64,000 nt of DNA from CADEER01 sp965216585. GTDB taxonomy: Bacteria > Desulfobacterota > Binatia > HRBIN30 > CADEER01. The stretch spans positions 3,162,001 to 3,226,000 of the forward strand of contig CBDCGC010000003.1 in the NCBI GenBank assembly GCA_965216585.1, written 5' to 3'. Shown piece after piece: positions 8,885-16,864 of this stretch. Positions within the stretch are counted from its first letter, which is position 1, and each line of letters begins with the position of its first letter. The position numbers were made by a program, and so were the translations under genes. The notes below the pieces were generated by a model, which saw nothing but the letters and a program-made list of their open reading frames with translations, was not told the DNA's origin and did no database searches.

Positions 8885-9862
8885 TCAATCGTAGCCGATC
8901 TCCGTCAATACCGGCGCCGTAAGCATTGTGTACGTCTCTTGAATCGCGGCTACCCGGTGCTCGATACCGGCTTCTTGCGAGGATTCGATGGATGCAACCT
9001 GGAAGAAGGTCGTCTGGTTTGGGAAGTTGTTGATCCGGAACTCTTCCCAGGCTCGTCCGTCGCCGATGAGCTCGCCCTCGATCCGCAGCCAGATGCCGAT
9101 ACGAACGCCGAGCTCGGTGACACCCTGGTCCGCGCGGCCTTGTTCGTAGAGCCGCATGGCCTCGCGTCCGGTCAGGTCGGTCTCGCGACCGTCGGGGTAC
9201 TGTGCCGTTTCGCGGAAGTCGAGGAGGTGGATGACCGAGATCGGAGGGTCCTCGGGGGTAGGCGGTGTGGGAACCGTCGTCAGATCGAGGCGGCGATCCT
9301 GGTCCTGAATGCCGCCCTCTTCGACTTCGGCGACCAGCACGAGAGTTTTCTCGACGCCTGCCTCCTTGTGCACGGCCGCGGAAAGAAAATCCTCCCGCTC
9401 CAGCATCTCGAAGAACCGAGCGCGGCTGGGGTAGAGCACGACAGCGACCTGGGTCCAGGGTGTTCCGTCTGCATTGATCAGGTTCAGGTTCACGTCGGCG
9501 ACAAAGACGGGGCGTGCACCGATCTCGGCGAGGATCGGCAGGACCAGGGAGCCGTAGACCGCGTCGGCCTGTGCTCCGGTCAGATCGGTTTCTCGTCCGT
9601 CGGGGTACTCGGCAAGCTCTCGGTGCTGGATCACGTTGACCATGTAGAACGGCCGGTCCTCGTCCGCGGGTACGTCGAGCATGCGGCGCACCTGATCTCG
9701 ATCTACAATTCCAAACGAGGGATCTTCGGGGAAGAGTCGGTCGACGCGTGCTTCGATGGGCTCTGTGTTCTCGCGCGTTCCGTTGTCGCCGCACCCGGTG
9801 ATGAGTGCGACGGCGAGAAGAGCGGTTCCTCTGAGTAGTCTCAACTGTCTCATCCTTCTCAT
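8885..9862 (-). CDS. Lipoprotein with duplicated ferredoxin-like (DUF1330-type) domain
   Basis: Exported lipoprotein: a short basic N-terminus, a hydrophobic stretch and the lipobox LITGC followed by GDN. The mature part contains two related halves, each with a hydrophobic strand then YPDGRETDLTG: VNVIQHRELAEYPDGRETDL near residue 73 and IHLLDFRETAQYPDGRETDL near residue 210. They resemble small dimeric alpha/beta-barrel DUF1330/EthD-like folds, suggesting a fused pseudo-dimer. The reaction is unknown. ATG 9862 is chosen; ATG 9853 is equally possible. It lies upstream of the redoxin gene on the same strand, 80 bp apart, so co-transcription is plausible. Confidence 0.7.
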   Translation of the reverse strand: MRRMRQLRLLRGTALLAVALITGCGDNGTRENTEPIEARVDRLFPEDPSFGIVDRDQVRRMLDVPADEDRPFYMVNVIQHRELAEYPDGRETDLTGAQADAVYGSLVLPILAEIGARPVFVADVNLNLINADGTPWTQVAVVLYPSRARFFEMLEREDFLSAAVHKEAGVEKTLVLVAEVEEGGIQDQDRRLDLTTVPTPPTPEDPPISVIHLLDFRETAQYPDGRETDLTGREAMRLYEQGRADQGVTELGVRIGIWLRIEGELIGDGRAWEEFRINNFPNQTTFFQVASIESSQEAGIEHRVAAIQETYTMLTAPVLTEIGYD

Positions 9863-10123
9863 CTTATGGCACCGGCGGACGTCAGAGCCAGACTTCCAGA
9901 TTGTTCTTACGACCAATAGCACGAGTGAGTGTTGCGCCGAGCAGTGGCGCCATGCTGGAGGATTCCAGGATCGAATCGACTGCCTGTCGATCGCCGGCGT
10001 CGAGCGCCGCGTACTCATCCTGCGCGCGAGAGCCCTGATCGTCGTGCCGCGGACGCGCCGTCCTCACGGGGACCTTCGCTAGCGCTGTAGTGCAATGGAC
10101 CGTTGAGTTTGGGGAGCGAGCCA

Positions 10124-10762
10124 CTAGCCACCAAACGACGCGGCTTCGGCCTCGAGAACGGAGGCCACGGCGCCGTGCGCCTTGACGCGTTCGACCAGGC
10201 CGGCGACTTTCGGCCACTTCCCAGCGTCGATGGCGAATCCAGCGTAGCCAGCATTGACGAACGGGGAGCCCAGGGCGAGGTCGGCCACGGTCAGGTCACC
10301 AAAGAGGAAACCCTCCGTACCAACCTGCCCTTCGAGATAGTCCAGCATGGGCGGGAGCTCGTCGTTGATGATCGCACTCACGGCGTCTTCGTCGACGGGT
10401 CGCTTGAACACGTTGGGCACCATGTATCGGTGGAAGAAAATGCCGGCCGCCGCCTCGGTCAGCACGGTGCCGCCGTACTCTTCGAACCAATCGGCGCGGG
10501 CGCGATCCTGCGGATCGGTCGGGTAGACCGGGACGTCCGGGTAGGCGCTCTCGAGGTAGCGGCAGATGACCTTGGAGTCGGCGATGTTGAGGTCGCCATC
10601 GACCAGGGCCGGCACCTTCTGGAGCGGGCTGACGCGCGCGAGCTCCTCGTCGCCCGAGAAGGGCATGGAGGGAACGTGCTCGTAGGGCAGCTCCTTCATG
10701 GCCAGGACGGCCATGACCTTGCGGACGAAGGGCGAAGCGTTTGCGCCGTACAGGGTAATCAT
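10124..10762 (-). CDS. Glutathione S-transferase family protein
   Basis: A 212-residue GST. The N-terminal thioredoxin-like domain (MITLYGANASPFVRKVMAVL, then the cis-Pro region KVPALVDGDLNIADSKVICRYLE, which contains the glutathione-binding ES/DS turn) is followed by an all-helical C-terminal domain (GDLTVADLALGSPF). SPFVRK suggests a Ser-type active site. The start at 10762 is supported by GAGAGG nine bases upstream. It stands alone, with a 290-bp gap separating it from the divergent toxin-antitoxin pair. Substrate unknown. Confidence 0.88.
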   Translation of the reverse strand: MITLYGANASPFVRKVMAVLAMKELPYEHVPSMPFSGDEELARVSPLQKVPALVDGDLNIADSKVICRYLESAYPDVPVYPTDPQDRARADWFEEYGGTVLTEAAAGIFFHRYMVPNVFKRPVDEDAVSAIINDELPPMLDYLEGQVGTEGFLFGDLTVADLALGSPFVNAGYAGFAIDAGKWPKVAGLVERVKAHGAVASVLEAEAASFGG

Positions 10763-11001
10763 CCGGGTTTCCTCTCGTATGAGCTTTTTGTGGGGGTGAT
10801 CGCGGCGGGCCCGATCCTTGGCGCATCGAGGGGCACCTCGATCATCGTGGCTCGACGAATCTTCGTTTCCCGCGGCTGCGCACGTACCGCGCGCGCCTTC
10901 TATTGACATTGAGAGTGACGATACGAGAGGATCCGCACCGATGTCAATCTTGGCGAAGCGGCGACCGATCACCGCGCTCAGGAGGTATCCCTTTTCCGGC
11001 T

Positions 11002-11050
11002 TGGCAGATTCCTTCAAAATTGTATAATACGATTATCAAATTTTAGGAGG
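11002..11050 (+). promoter_or_regulatory. Promoter, likely operator and RBS of toxin-antitoxin pair
   Basis: TTGGCA (11002-11007) and TATAAT (11024-11029) form a sigma-70 type promoter with a 16-bp spacer. The -10 box sits inside the palindrome GTATAATAC (11023-11031), a natural place for antitoxin autoregulation. AGGAGG (11045-11050) is five bases before the ATG at 11056. The segment is conspicuously AT-rich against its surroundings. Confidence 0.65.
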
Positions 11051-11055
11051 TTTTT

Positions 11056-11391
11056 ATGCCCCGATCTGCATTCAAAGATGGCCGCACGCAGGTACGCGTC
11101 GCCGGCAACGGTAGCGTCAGCGTGCCGAAGCCCTACCGCGAGGCCCTCGGCCTCGAGCAAGGGACTGTTCTTGAGGCAGCCCTGGTTGACGGCTCGCTTG
11201 TGTTCACTCCGAAGGCACTCTCCGACTGGGAAGGCCGCGAAGCCTACCTTGAGGCTAAGTCCAATGAGAAAGCCGGCCGACTCTCTCCCGGCTTTTCGTC
11301 CGTCAAGGACGGTATGGCTCACCTTCGAAAAGCAGCTACCCGCCGAAGCACCAAGAAGGTTGCCCGATCGACGCGAGCGAAGAAGCGCTAG
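11056..11391 (+). CDS. AbrB/SpoVT-type antitoxin
   Basis: A 111-residue protein with an N-terminal swapped-hairpin AbrB/MazE-like DNA-binding domain (VRVAGNGSVSVPKPYREALGLEQGTVLEAALVDG, residues about 13-46) and a Lys/Arg-rich tail. Such proteins bind their own promoter and neutralise the partner toxin. The downstream toxin-like gene starts 11 bp after its stop codon. It has its own consensus promoter and a strong RBS. Confidence 0.8.
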   Translation: MPRSAFKDGRTQVRVAGNGSVSVPKPYREALGLEQGTVLEAALVDGSLVFTPKALSDWEGREAYLEAKSNEKAGRLSPGFSSVKDGMAHLRKAATRRSTKKVARSTRAKKR

Positions 11392-11402
11392 CCCTACCGT
11401 GC

Positions 11403-11672
11403 ATGCACTTCCGCTTCACCACGCGCTTTGAGCGCGACTACGCGAAGGCCGGTGCCACCATACAGCAACGTTTCGAAAAGCAGCTCTCGCTGCTCATGGA
11501 GCACGGGCCGTCTTACCCGTCGCTGCGCGTTCACCCCTACGAGGCTCACGGGCCGGACGCGATGCAGGGCCGCGTCAATCTCTCCTGGCGTTTCTACTTC
11601 TATGTCTCGGGCGAAACGTACATTATCTACCACCTGACCGACCACCCGAAATCCGCTGCACGCGGCCGGTAA
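11403..11672 (+). CDS. RelE/ParE-superfamily toxin
   Basis: An 89-residue protein with the RelE/YafQ fold pattern: FTTRFERDYAKAG near the N-terminus, a helical pair with LSLLMEHGP, then LRVHPYEAHGPDAMQGRVNLSWRFYF and a final strand YIIYHLTDHP. These are usually ribosome-dependent mRNA interferases or gyrase inhibitors; the catalytic set is too variable here to say which. The second gene of a two-gene operon with the AbrB-type antitoxin. Its last 50 bp overlap, antisense, the 3' end of the dehalogenase-like gene. Confidence 0.78.
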   Translation: MHFRFTTRFERDYAKAGATIQQRFEKQLSLLMEHGPSYPSLRVHPYEAHGPDAMQGRVNLSWRFYFYVSGETYIIYHLTDHPKSAARGR

Positions 11673-13392
11673 TTCCACGCCCCCGATGAAAAAAGCTCTG
11701 AGTCCCGTCTACGCCCGCTACGGGCCCCTGAAAAGAATCCTGGTTGTCGGTGCGGATTACCAGGTTCTCTACTGCCAGCAGGATGACCAGTTCGTCCGGG
11801 GTCGTGTATTCGATCAATCGCCAATCGTCGGGAAGCGAGGGCTCGTCGCTCTGCCGGTTGGCGTCGCGGCCGATGCGAAAATAGACCTCGTCCTCGGGCG
11901 ACACGAGTAGGTACATGGTGCGGCGAGCCCGGAACGTGAGCTCGTGGAATTTGCGAACGGTCGACCCGGCCAGCAGCCCCTGATCGTCGAGCGGAATGCC
12001 GGGCTGCGTCACGGTGGCTGAATGCCTCCAATTGAAACCGAACAGCTCTTCGTCGAGATACTCTCCCTCGGCGTCGGCGTCCGGAGACCGAAGGAACCGA
12101 CTAACATCCGGGTCGCCGGTGCGCGGCTGATTCTTGAACCACCCGTCGGGTAGCTCGAGGGCGTTGAATTCTTCCCGGGTGATCTCGTTGCTGATCCATG
12201 CTCGGAGCGAGGTGGGTGATTGGACTTCGATGATCTCGAAACCGGTGCGCTGGTTGCCGAAAAACTCGGCGAGTCGCCGCGCGATCTCCACTCCGCGATC
12301 GTCCTGCAGGAAGTGGCTCGCTTCGGCGAGTCGGTCGTGCGGTTGACCTGCAGCGCCGGGGATCGAGTCGATCAAGCTCTGTTGTGTGGCGCACTGGCCC
12401 AGGTTGCCCGGGTCGTTGGTCGCCCAGAGCGTCAGGAAGGGGCGTTCGAACGAGGTGAGCCCCTCCCACGCCTCGTCGTTCAACCCGCCGAGCTCGTTGA
12501 CCAGGGACGGAAACGTGCGCGGGCCGCCCATGTAGATCCGGCTTGGAAATGGCGCGTCGTATGCGGCCTCTTCTTCTGGGGGTAGATCGAACCATGTCAG
12601 CGCCTCGACCACCTCGGAAGGTCGGAAAGATGAGGAGGTCATCGAATACTCGATCCACGCGCCGAAGTTCCCGGTCGCGGGTAGCAGCAGCTCGCAACCG
12701 TCGTAGAAAGGGAACTGCTGCGCCGGAATGCCTTCAAAGATCGACGGAAGGTCTTGGATCTCGTCAGGGTTCTCGACCGATGGAAACGGCTGAAACCCTG
12801 CGGGGACCAGGGGCAGGGTTCCGTCGCCGACTGCAATCGTCGCAAACGAATCGGGATTCAGGCCGGCGAATCGGAGTCCGATCAGGCTGCCCCAATCCTG
12901 TACGAACATGTTGATCTCGCGCAGGCCGAGCTCCTCGACGAATCTCTCCAACCGATCGTAGTGGTTGAGGAAGCTGTACGATCGGATGTTGGTCGGCTTG
13001 TCGGATCGGCCCATGCCGAGGTGGTCCATGGCGATGACGCGGTAGCCGGCGCTGGCGAGAACCGGAATCATCTTCCGGTACAGGTACGACCAGGACGGCT
13101 GGCCGTGCAGTAGGAGAACGACCGGTCCGTCCGCCGAACCTTCGTCGACATATGCCTGGCGCAGTCCGTCGATCTCCACGTACTCGGACGCGTACGGCCA
13201 GTCGGGGAGCGAATCGAAGCATGAGTCCGGTGTGCGCACGAAGTCGACGCCGTCGTCCGTGGTCATGACGACGGGCTCGGAGTCGCACTCCAGTGGAGTG
13301 GCCGTGGCGCCCCCGTCGTCGTCACCGCAGCCAATGACCAGGGTGATCAGAAGGAGTAGGACAAAGGGGGAATGAACCGGGTTTGTTCGCAT
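11623..13392 (-). CDS. Haloalkane dehalogenase-like alpha/beta hydrolase lipoprotein with extra C-terminal domain
   Basis: A 589-residue lipoprotein (lipobox LVIGC, Cys22). Residues about 70-400 are an alpha/beta hydrolase of haloalkane-dehalogenase type: HGQPSWSYLYRKMIP after the first strands, nucleophile motif VQDWGSLIGLR (Asp166, followed by halide-binding-type Trp167), and a late ASHFLQDD with the catalytic His. An Asp nucleophile instead of Ser argues for dehalogenase or epoxide-hydrolase chemistry. The last roughly 190 residues form a domain I do not recognise, unusual for this enzyme family of about 300 residues. GAGAGG seven bases upstream supports ATG 13392; a GTG at 13407 is an alternative. 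The 3' end overlaps the convergent toxin gene by 50 bp. Confidence 0.8.
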   Translation of the reverse strand: MRTNPVHSPFVLLLLITLVIGCGDDDGGATATPLECDSEPVVMTTDDGVDFVRTPDSCFDSLPDWPYASEYVEIDGLRQAYVDEGSADGPVVLLLHGQPSWSYLYRKMIPVLASAGYRVIAMDHLGMGRSDKPTNIRSYSFLNHYDRLERFVEELGLREINMFVQDWGSLIGLRFAGLNPDSFATIAVGDGTLPLVPAGFQPFPSVENPDEIQDLPSIFEGIPAQQFPFYDGCELLLPATGNFGAWIEYSMTSSSFRPSEVVEALTWFDLPPEEEAAYDAPFPSRIYMGGPRTFPSLVNELGGLNDEAWEGLTSFERPFLTLWATNDPGNLGQCATQQSLIDSIPGAAGQPHDRLAEASHFLQDDRGVEIARRLAEFFGNQRTGFEIIEVQSPTSLRAWISNEITREEFNALELPDGWFKNQPRTGDPDVSRFLRSPDADAEGEYLDEELFGFNWRHSATVTQPGIPLDDQGLLAGSTVRKFHELTFRARRTMYLLVSPEDEVYFRIGRDANRQSDEPSLPDDWRLIEYTTPDELVILLAVENLVIRTDNQDSFQGPVAGVDGTQSFFHRGRGITGRVQRISGGRSGGR

Positions 13393-13492
13393 CACTTCGC
13401 CTCTCACTGTGGAACGTAGACTCGAACCAGGGGCGTCACCGAACCGATTGAATGGTCGTCCAGGTTATGGCATTGGCGATGACATAAGTGCA

Positions 13493-13516
13493 ACACCTTC
13501 CGGTTCGAGAAGGTGT
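13493..13516. other. 8-bp stem hairpin upstream of IS630 remnant
   Basis: ACACCTTC (13493-13500) and GAAGGTGT (13509-13516) form a perfect stem around an 8-nt loop in the gap between the dehalogenase-like gene and the IS630 fragment. It could be a terminal structure of the insertion sequence or a regulatory hairpin; nothing decides. Confidence 0.3.
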
Positions 13517-13597
13517 ACGCGTCGGCACAAATAAGCACACGTATTTTGACGAACCTTCCCGATTTCGATACGCTCCCCCCGGGCGGTGGAGGGAGCG

Positions 13598-13890
13598 ATG
13601 CCGAGGAAGAGTCCGTACGAGATAAAGCTGAGCAAAGAGGAAAGTGAGGTGCTGCGAAGTCGGGCGCGGAAATATACGCTGCCTTACTTTGTGGTCGTCC
13701 GGGCTCAGATGATTCTACTGGCAGCCGAGGGTCTCGGCAACGACGCAATCGCCGCGCGGCTGAACACCCGGCGTGAAGTCGTCAGCCAATGGCGCAAGCG
13801 GTTCTTCTTCGAGCGAGTGCCGGGATTGGAGGAGCAACCCCGTCCCGGGCGACCCCGGGCTTTTCCCCCCAGAAGTGGTCGTTGAGGTCA
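13598..13890 (+). pseudogene. IS630-family transposase, N-terminal fragment with frameshift
   Basis: From ATG 13598 (GGAGGGAG just upstream) the frame encodes the N-terminal helix-turn-helix part of an IS630-type transposase: VVRAQMILLAAEGLGNDAIAARLNTRREVVSQWRKRFF, then RPGRPRAFPP. At a run of six C (about 13865-13870) the frame shifts; the family sequence continues in another frame as EVVVEVK and then stops matching near 13890. The DDE catalytic domain is missing altogether, so this is a dead fragment. The C-run slip could be biological or a sequencing error. Confidence 0.72.
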
Positions 13891-13964
13891 AGGTAGACGG
13901 CGCGGAAGGGATCAGACCTCGGCCTCAGACTCGCTCCAACACAGGAGAATGGCTGAGTTTCAGG

Positions 13965-14972
13965 TCAAGCGACGGCGAGGTAGTCCCGCTGTGGCAAGAA
14001 GCCGCGGCGGCGGAGGTCGGTTTCGATGATCTCGCGTGCGCCGAGGAGGCCGACGGCGGCGACGACGAGGCCGTCGTTTCGGTCGAGGGCGCTGGAGGGC
14101 TCGATGCGATGGCCGTGGACGGTGCGGCCGATTTTTCCATCGACGGCGTCGACGAAACGGCGAATTTCATATCCCTCGGCTTGCAGGTGGCGTGACCAAC
14201 GCCGTGCCGTCGGGCCGCTTCCCCAGATTTGCAGTGGCGTTTGCACCTTCACCAATTCGGAGAAATAGCGCGTCTTGGTTTGCCAGAAGCACCGCTTGGA
14301 GTAGCGCGGATCGGTTCGCGACATCCGCTCCGGAGTCTCCCGCCAGCGCAGCAGCGTTGCCGGCACTTTGCGCGCGCGGCCGCCGCGCAGCAGCATACGC
14401 AGCCACAGGTCGTAGTCCTCGGGGCCGCCGTCGTCGCGATAGCCGCCGACCGCGTCGTAGAGGTCGCGCCGAAACACCGCGCTCGGGTGTGGAATCGGCG
14501 ATTCGATGAAGAGAGCGGCGCGGATGTCGCGGTCCTCGACGAGCGTGTTGAGCCAGGATTCGTAACGCCGCATGCCCTGGCCGAGAAGCTCGCGCGGGAA
14601 ACACTCGACCAGACAACTGGCGACGTGTAGATCGGGATTGCGGTGCAGCAGATCGACCTGGCGCGCCAGGCGCTCGGGGTGGCAGACGTCGTCGGCATCC
14701 ATGCGGGCGATGAGAGGCGAGGACGCGGCGCCGACGCCGGCGGACAGCGCCTGAACGAAAGAGCCGCCATGGTGGAGCAGACGAAAACGGCGATCGCGCC
14801 GAGCATGGGCGGCGGCGATGGTGGCGGAAGCGTCGCTCGACGAATGATCGAGCAGAACGCATTCGAACGAATCGAGCGTTTGAGCGCTGATCGAGTCGAG
14901 AGCTTCCTTCAAAGTGGCCGATGCGTTGCGGAACGGCAGGACGACGGAGACGCTGGCCGAGCTGCCGCTCAA
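13965..14972 (-). CDS. Family 2 glycosyltransferase (GT-A fold)
   Basis: A 335-residue inverting glycosyltransferase. It has the GT2 start VSVVLPFRNASATLKEALDSI, a sugar-nucleotide/metal-binding ARMDADDVCHPERLARQV (DxDD, residues about 90-107) and a conserved EDYDLWLRML (catalytic ED) near residue 190. The last 90 residues look like a small dinucleotide- or nucleotide-binding-type add-on (LQIWGSGPTARRWSRHL). Its ATG overlaps the stop of the upstream DUF3108 gene by four bases, so translational coupling is likely. Probably involved in envelope polysaccharide or glycolipid synthesis. Confidence 0.87.
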   Translation of the reverse strand: MSGSSASVSVVLPFRNASATLKEALDSISAQTLDSFECVLLDHSSSDASATIAAAHARRDRRFRLLHHGGSFVQALSAGVGAASSPLIARMDADDVCHPERLARQVDLLHRNPDLHVASCLVECFPRELLGQGMRRYESWLNTLVEDRDIRAALFIESPIPHPSAVFRRDLYDAVGGYRDDGGPEDYDLWLRMLLRGGRARKVPATLLRWRETPERMSRTDPRYSKRCFWQTKTRYFSELVKVQTPLQIWGSGPTARRWSRHLQAEGYEIRRFVDAVDGKIGRTVHGHRIEPSSALDRNDGLVVAAVGLLGAREIIETDLRRRGFLPQRDYLAVA

Positions 14973-15733
14973 GGTCGGATCTCGCGGCTGACCAGGTCGA
15001 GGGTGATGGCGCCGATGAAGATCTCCGAGCGAATCTTCAGGAGGACGTGATCATCGTCGTCGCTGACCCAGATCGTCGCGTGGCGCAGGCGCGCATCCGG
15101 CGGCCGATCGTCGCCGTGGATCTTCCACACTTGCGGTGTAACGCGCAGGGCGGAGAATGTTCCTGCCGGGACTTTCACGGAATCGCGCGCCTCGACCTCG
15201 AGATCGATGCGGTAGCGCGACTCGCCCGTGAAGATGTCGTATCCCCTGCGCTCGCCGATTTGGATGTCGTCGTGGCGCGCGCGCCACACCGCCGTGATCG
15301 GATCGAAGAGATCCGTGCCCGGCAACTCGAGCTGTCTCTTGGTGACGCCGTTCTTGACGTAGAGACCGCTGGCCCTGTTGCTGCTCGGTCGAAAATCGAT
15401 CGTCGTGCTCGACGGCACACCGCGGATCTGGCGATCGAAGCGGAAGTGCAGCGGGGTTTGGTCGGCGGCGAGGAAGATGACGCGCGAGTGGCCGCGGAAC
15501 TCGTAGAACAAGTCGATGAAGCGGTTGGTCTCCGCCGTTGCATCGATGGTGTAGGCGGCCTGGCCGGCGAGATCGCTAGGGTCGACGCGGATCGTCGCTC
15601 GGGCGGCACCGAGGCCGTTCCACGCCACTCGGTAGCGCAGGGTTTGTGCCGGATCATCGACCGGAGCGACGACGGCGGCGAGGCGGGTCGCCAGCGCAAG
15701 TGCGCCCAGCGAGACGGCGAAGGCACGTTGCAT
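14969..15733 (-). CDS. DUF3108 exported protein
   Basis: A 254-residue secreted protein: signal peptide MQRAFAVSLGALALATRLAA, then the DUF3108 pattern (LRYRVAWNGLGAARATI, then FEFRGH-type and strand-rich segments, YVKNGVTKRQLELPG, DLFDPITAVWRAR, and a final LLKIRSEIFIGAITLDLV). DUF3108 proteins are predicted periplasmic beta-rich proteins of unknown function, often near envelope biogenesis genes. The middle gene of a tatA-DUF3108-GT2 run: 29 bp after tatA and overlapping the glycosyltransferase by 4 bp. Confidence 0.83.
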   Translation of the reverse strand: MQRAFAVSLGALALATRLAAVVAPVDDPAQTLRYRVAWNGLGAARATIRVDPSDLAGQAAYTIDATAETNRFIDLFYEFRGHSRVIFLAADQTPLHFRFDRQIRGVPSSTTIDFRPSSNRASGLYVKNGVTKRQLELPGTDLFDPITAVWRARHDDIQIGERRGYDIFTGESRYRIDLEVEARDSVKVPAGTFSALRVTPQVWKIHGDDRPPDARLRHATIWVSDDDDHVLLKIRSEIFIGAITLDLVSREIRP

Positions 15734-15762
15734 GAATCGAGCGCGGCCTTCTCGTAAACCGG

Positions 15763-15957
15763 CTACGCTTCGTCGTCGCTCGTCTGGCCGCCGTCGACGC
15801 GCGGCGCATCGTCGTCGTCCGTACTCTCGACCGACTTGCGAAAATCGCGAATGCCGCGCCCGAGAGCGGAGCCCAACTCGGGGAGCTTGCCCGGTCCGAA
15901 GACGACGAGGGCGATGACCATGATCACGATGAGCTCGGTAGCGCCTAAGCCAAACAT
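15763..15957 (-). CDS. tatA: Sec-independent protein translocase subunit TatA/E
   Basis: A 64-residue TatA-type protein: one N-terminal membrane helix (LGATELIVIMVIALVVFGPGKL), the conserved FGPGKLPELG hinge and an amphipathic helix LGSALGRGIRDFRKSV, ending in an acidic tail. TatA oligomers form the pore of the twin-arginine export pathway. No tatB or tatC is adjacent. Confidence 0.95.
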   Translation of the reverse strand: MFGLGATELIVIMVIALVVFGPGKLPELGSALGRGIRDFRKSVESTDDDDAPRVDGGQTSDDEA

Positions 15958-16096
15958 TGCACCCTACCTCCACTGGCGACGGTACCACGCTCTCCGCGCC
16001 GATGCGATTGTTCGCGCAAACTACAAAACTCCGGGCCGTTTTGCCGGTCTGCAAATACGCCAGCGCGGCGCCGGATCATCGATCCTCATATTTGTC

Positions 16097-16161
16097 TCGC
16101 GGAGCGACACCACCCTGTGCCTCTGCCTCTGCCTCTGCCTGCGCCTCAGCCTACGAGCGCA
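16097..16161 (+). repeat. Dispersed repeat, copy A
   Basis: A roughly 60-bp segment beginning TCGCGGAGCGACACCACCC and ending CCTCAGCCTACGAGCGCA, with a (GCCTCT)n core. It recurs inverted at 33541-33600. Here it overlaps the last codons of the ACT-domain gene, whose C-terminus seems partly encoded by the repeat. Confidence 0.7.
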
Positions 16162-16717
16162 GCGAGTTTGCGCCGTCGCGCACCCTCTCCAGGTTGATAT
16201 CGACGTAGATTTCGCCGCCGATGGCGTCGAGGCGCTGGCGCAGGGAGGGCTCGTCGAGGTCGGCCGGTGCCTCCATTTGGATCTTCATGGTGTAGACGGG
16301 GGAACCCGAACCGGGTTCGGGGCGCGACTGTGATTCCATGTGGCGGATATTGATTCCGTGATCGGCCAGGCAGCGTGAAACGCGGGCGACGATCCCCGCC
16401 TTGTCTGCGCCAGTGACCTGCAGCGCGAGCTCCACCGGGTGGTCGGAGGCGGCGACCGTGGCGGGTGCTTCGTCGAGCGGCCGGAAGAAAACGGTCAGAC
16501 GTTTCTCCCACTCGATGCGCTTGCAGGCCGTCGAGAGCCGCTCGGCGACGTCATCGCCAACGCCGCTGAGGAGCAGAAGCACGGCAAATTCCGATCCCAG
16601 CACCGTCATGCTGGAATCCTCGAGATTGCAATCGCATTCGTAGATCAGCTCCGACAGGTCGGCGACGATCCCCGGGCGATTGCTGCCGATCGCGGACAGT
16701 GCAAACCACTGTTTCAT
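16151..16717 (-). CDS. GcvR-like tandem ACT-domain protein
   Basis: A 188-residue protein made of two ACT domains: MKQWFALSAIGSNRPGIVADLSELIYE (residues 1-27) and ALQVTGADKAGIVARVSRCLADHGINI (about 97-123). Both contain the DRPGIV-type ligand-binding turn. This is the architecture of GcvR, which binds amino acids and controls glycine-cleavage genes through GcvA. No gcv genes are in view, so the regulatory target is open. The C-terminal codons run into a dispersed repeat. Confidence 0.85.
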   Translation of the reverse strand: MKQWFALSAIGSNRPGIVADLSELIYECDCNLEDSSMTVLGSEFAVLLLLSGVGDDVAERLSTACKRIEWEKRLTVFFRPLDEAPATVAASDHPVELALQVTGADKAGIVARVSRCLADHGINIRHMESQSRPEPGSGSPVYTMKIQMEAPADLDEPSLRQRLDAIGGEIYVDINLERVRDGANSLRS

Positions 16718-16864
16718 CGCTGGCGATGATATCTCGAAGCAGCTCGGTGGGCCACCGCGAGGCGCTTGTGACGGGGCCTGGGATCGGCCCTGCAGAGCGA
16801 AAAGTCCAATTGACCGAGGCTGGATTGGCAGTGTAGTCTAGCGGATCAAAAATCAGGAGTTCAA

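Noticed and set aside
8184..9794. 536-codon minus-strand frame spanning the redoxin and lipoprotein genes
   Set aside because: Out of frame with both recognised proteins and rich in Arg; a shadow.
13420..13450. tRNA T-arm-like GGTTCGAGTC on the minus strand
   Set aside because: The flanks do not form the T stem, acceptor stem or anticodon arm.
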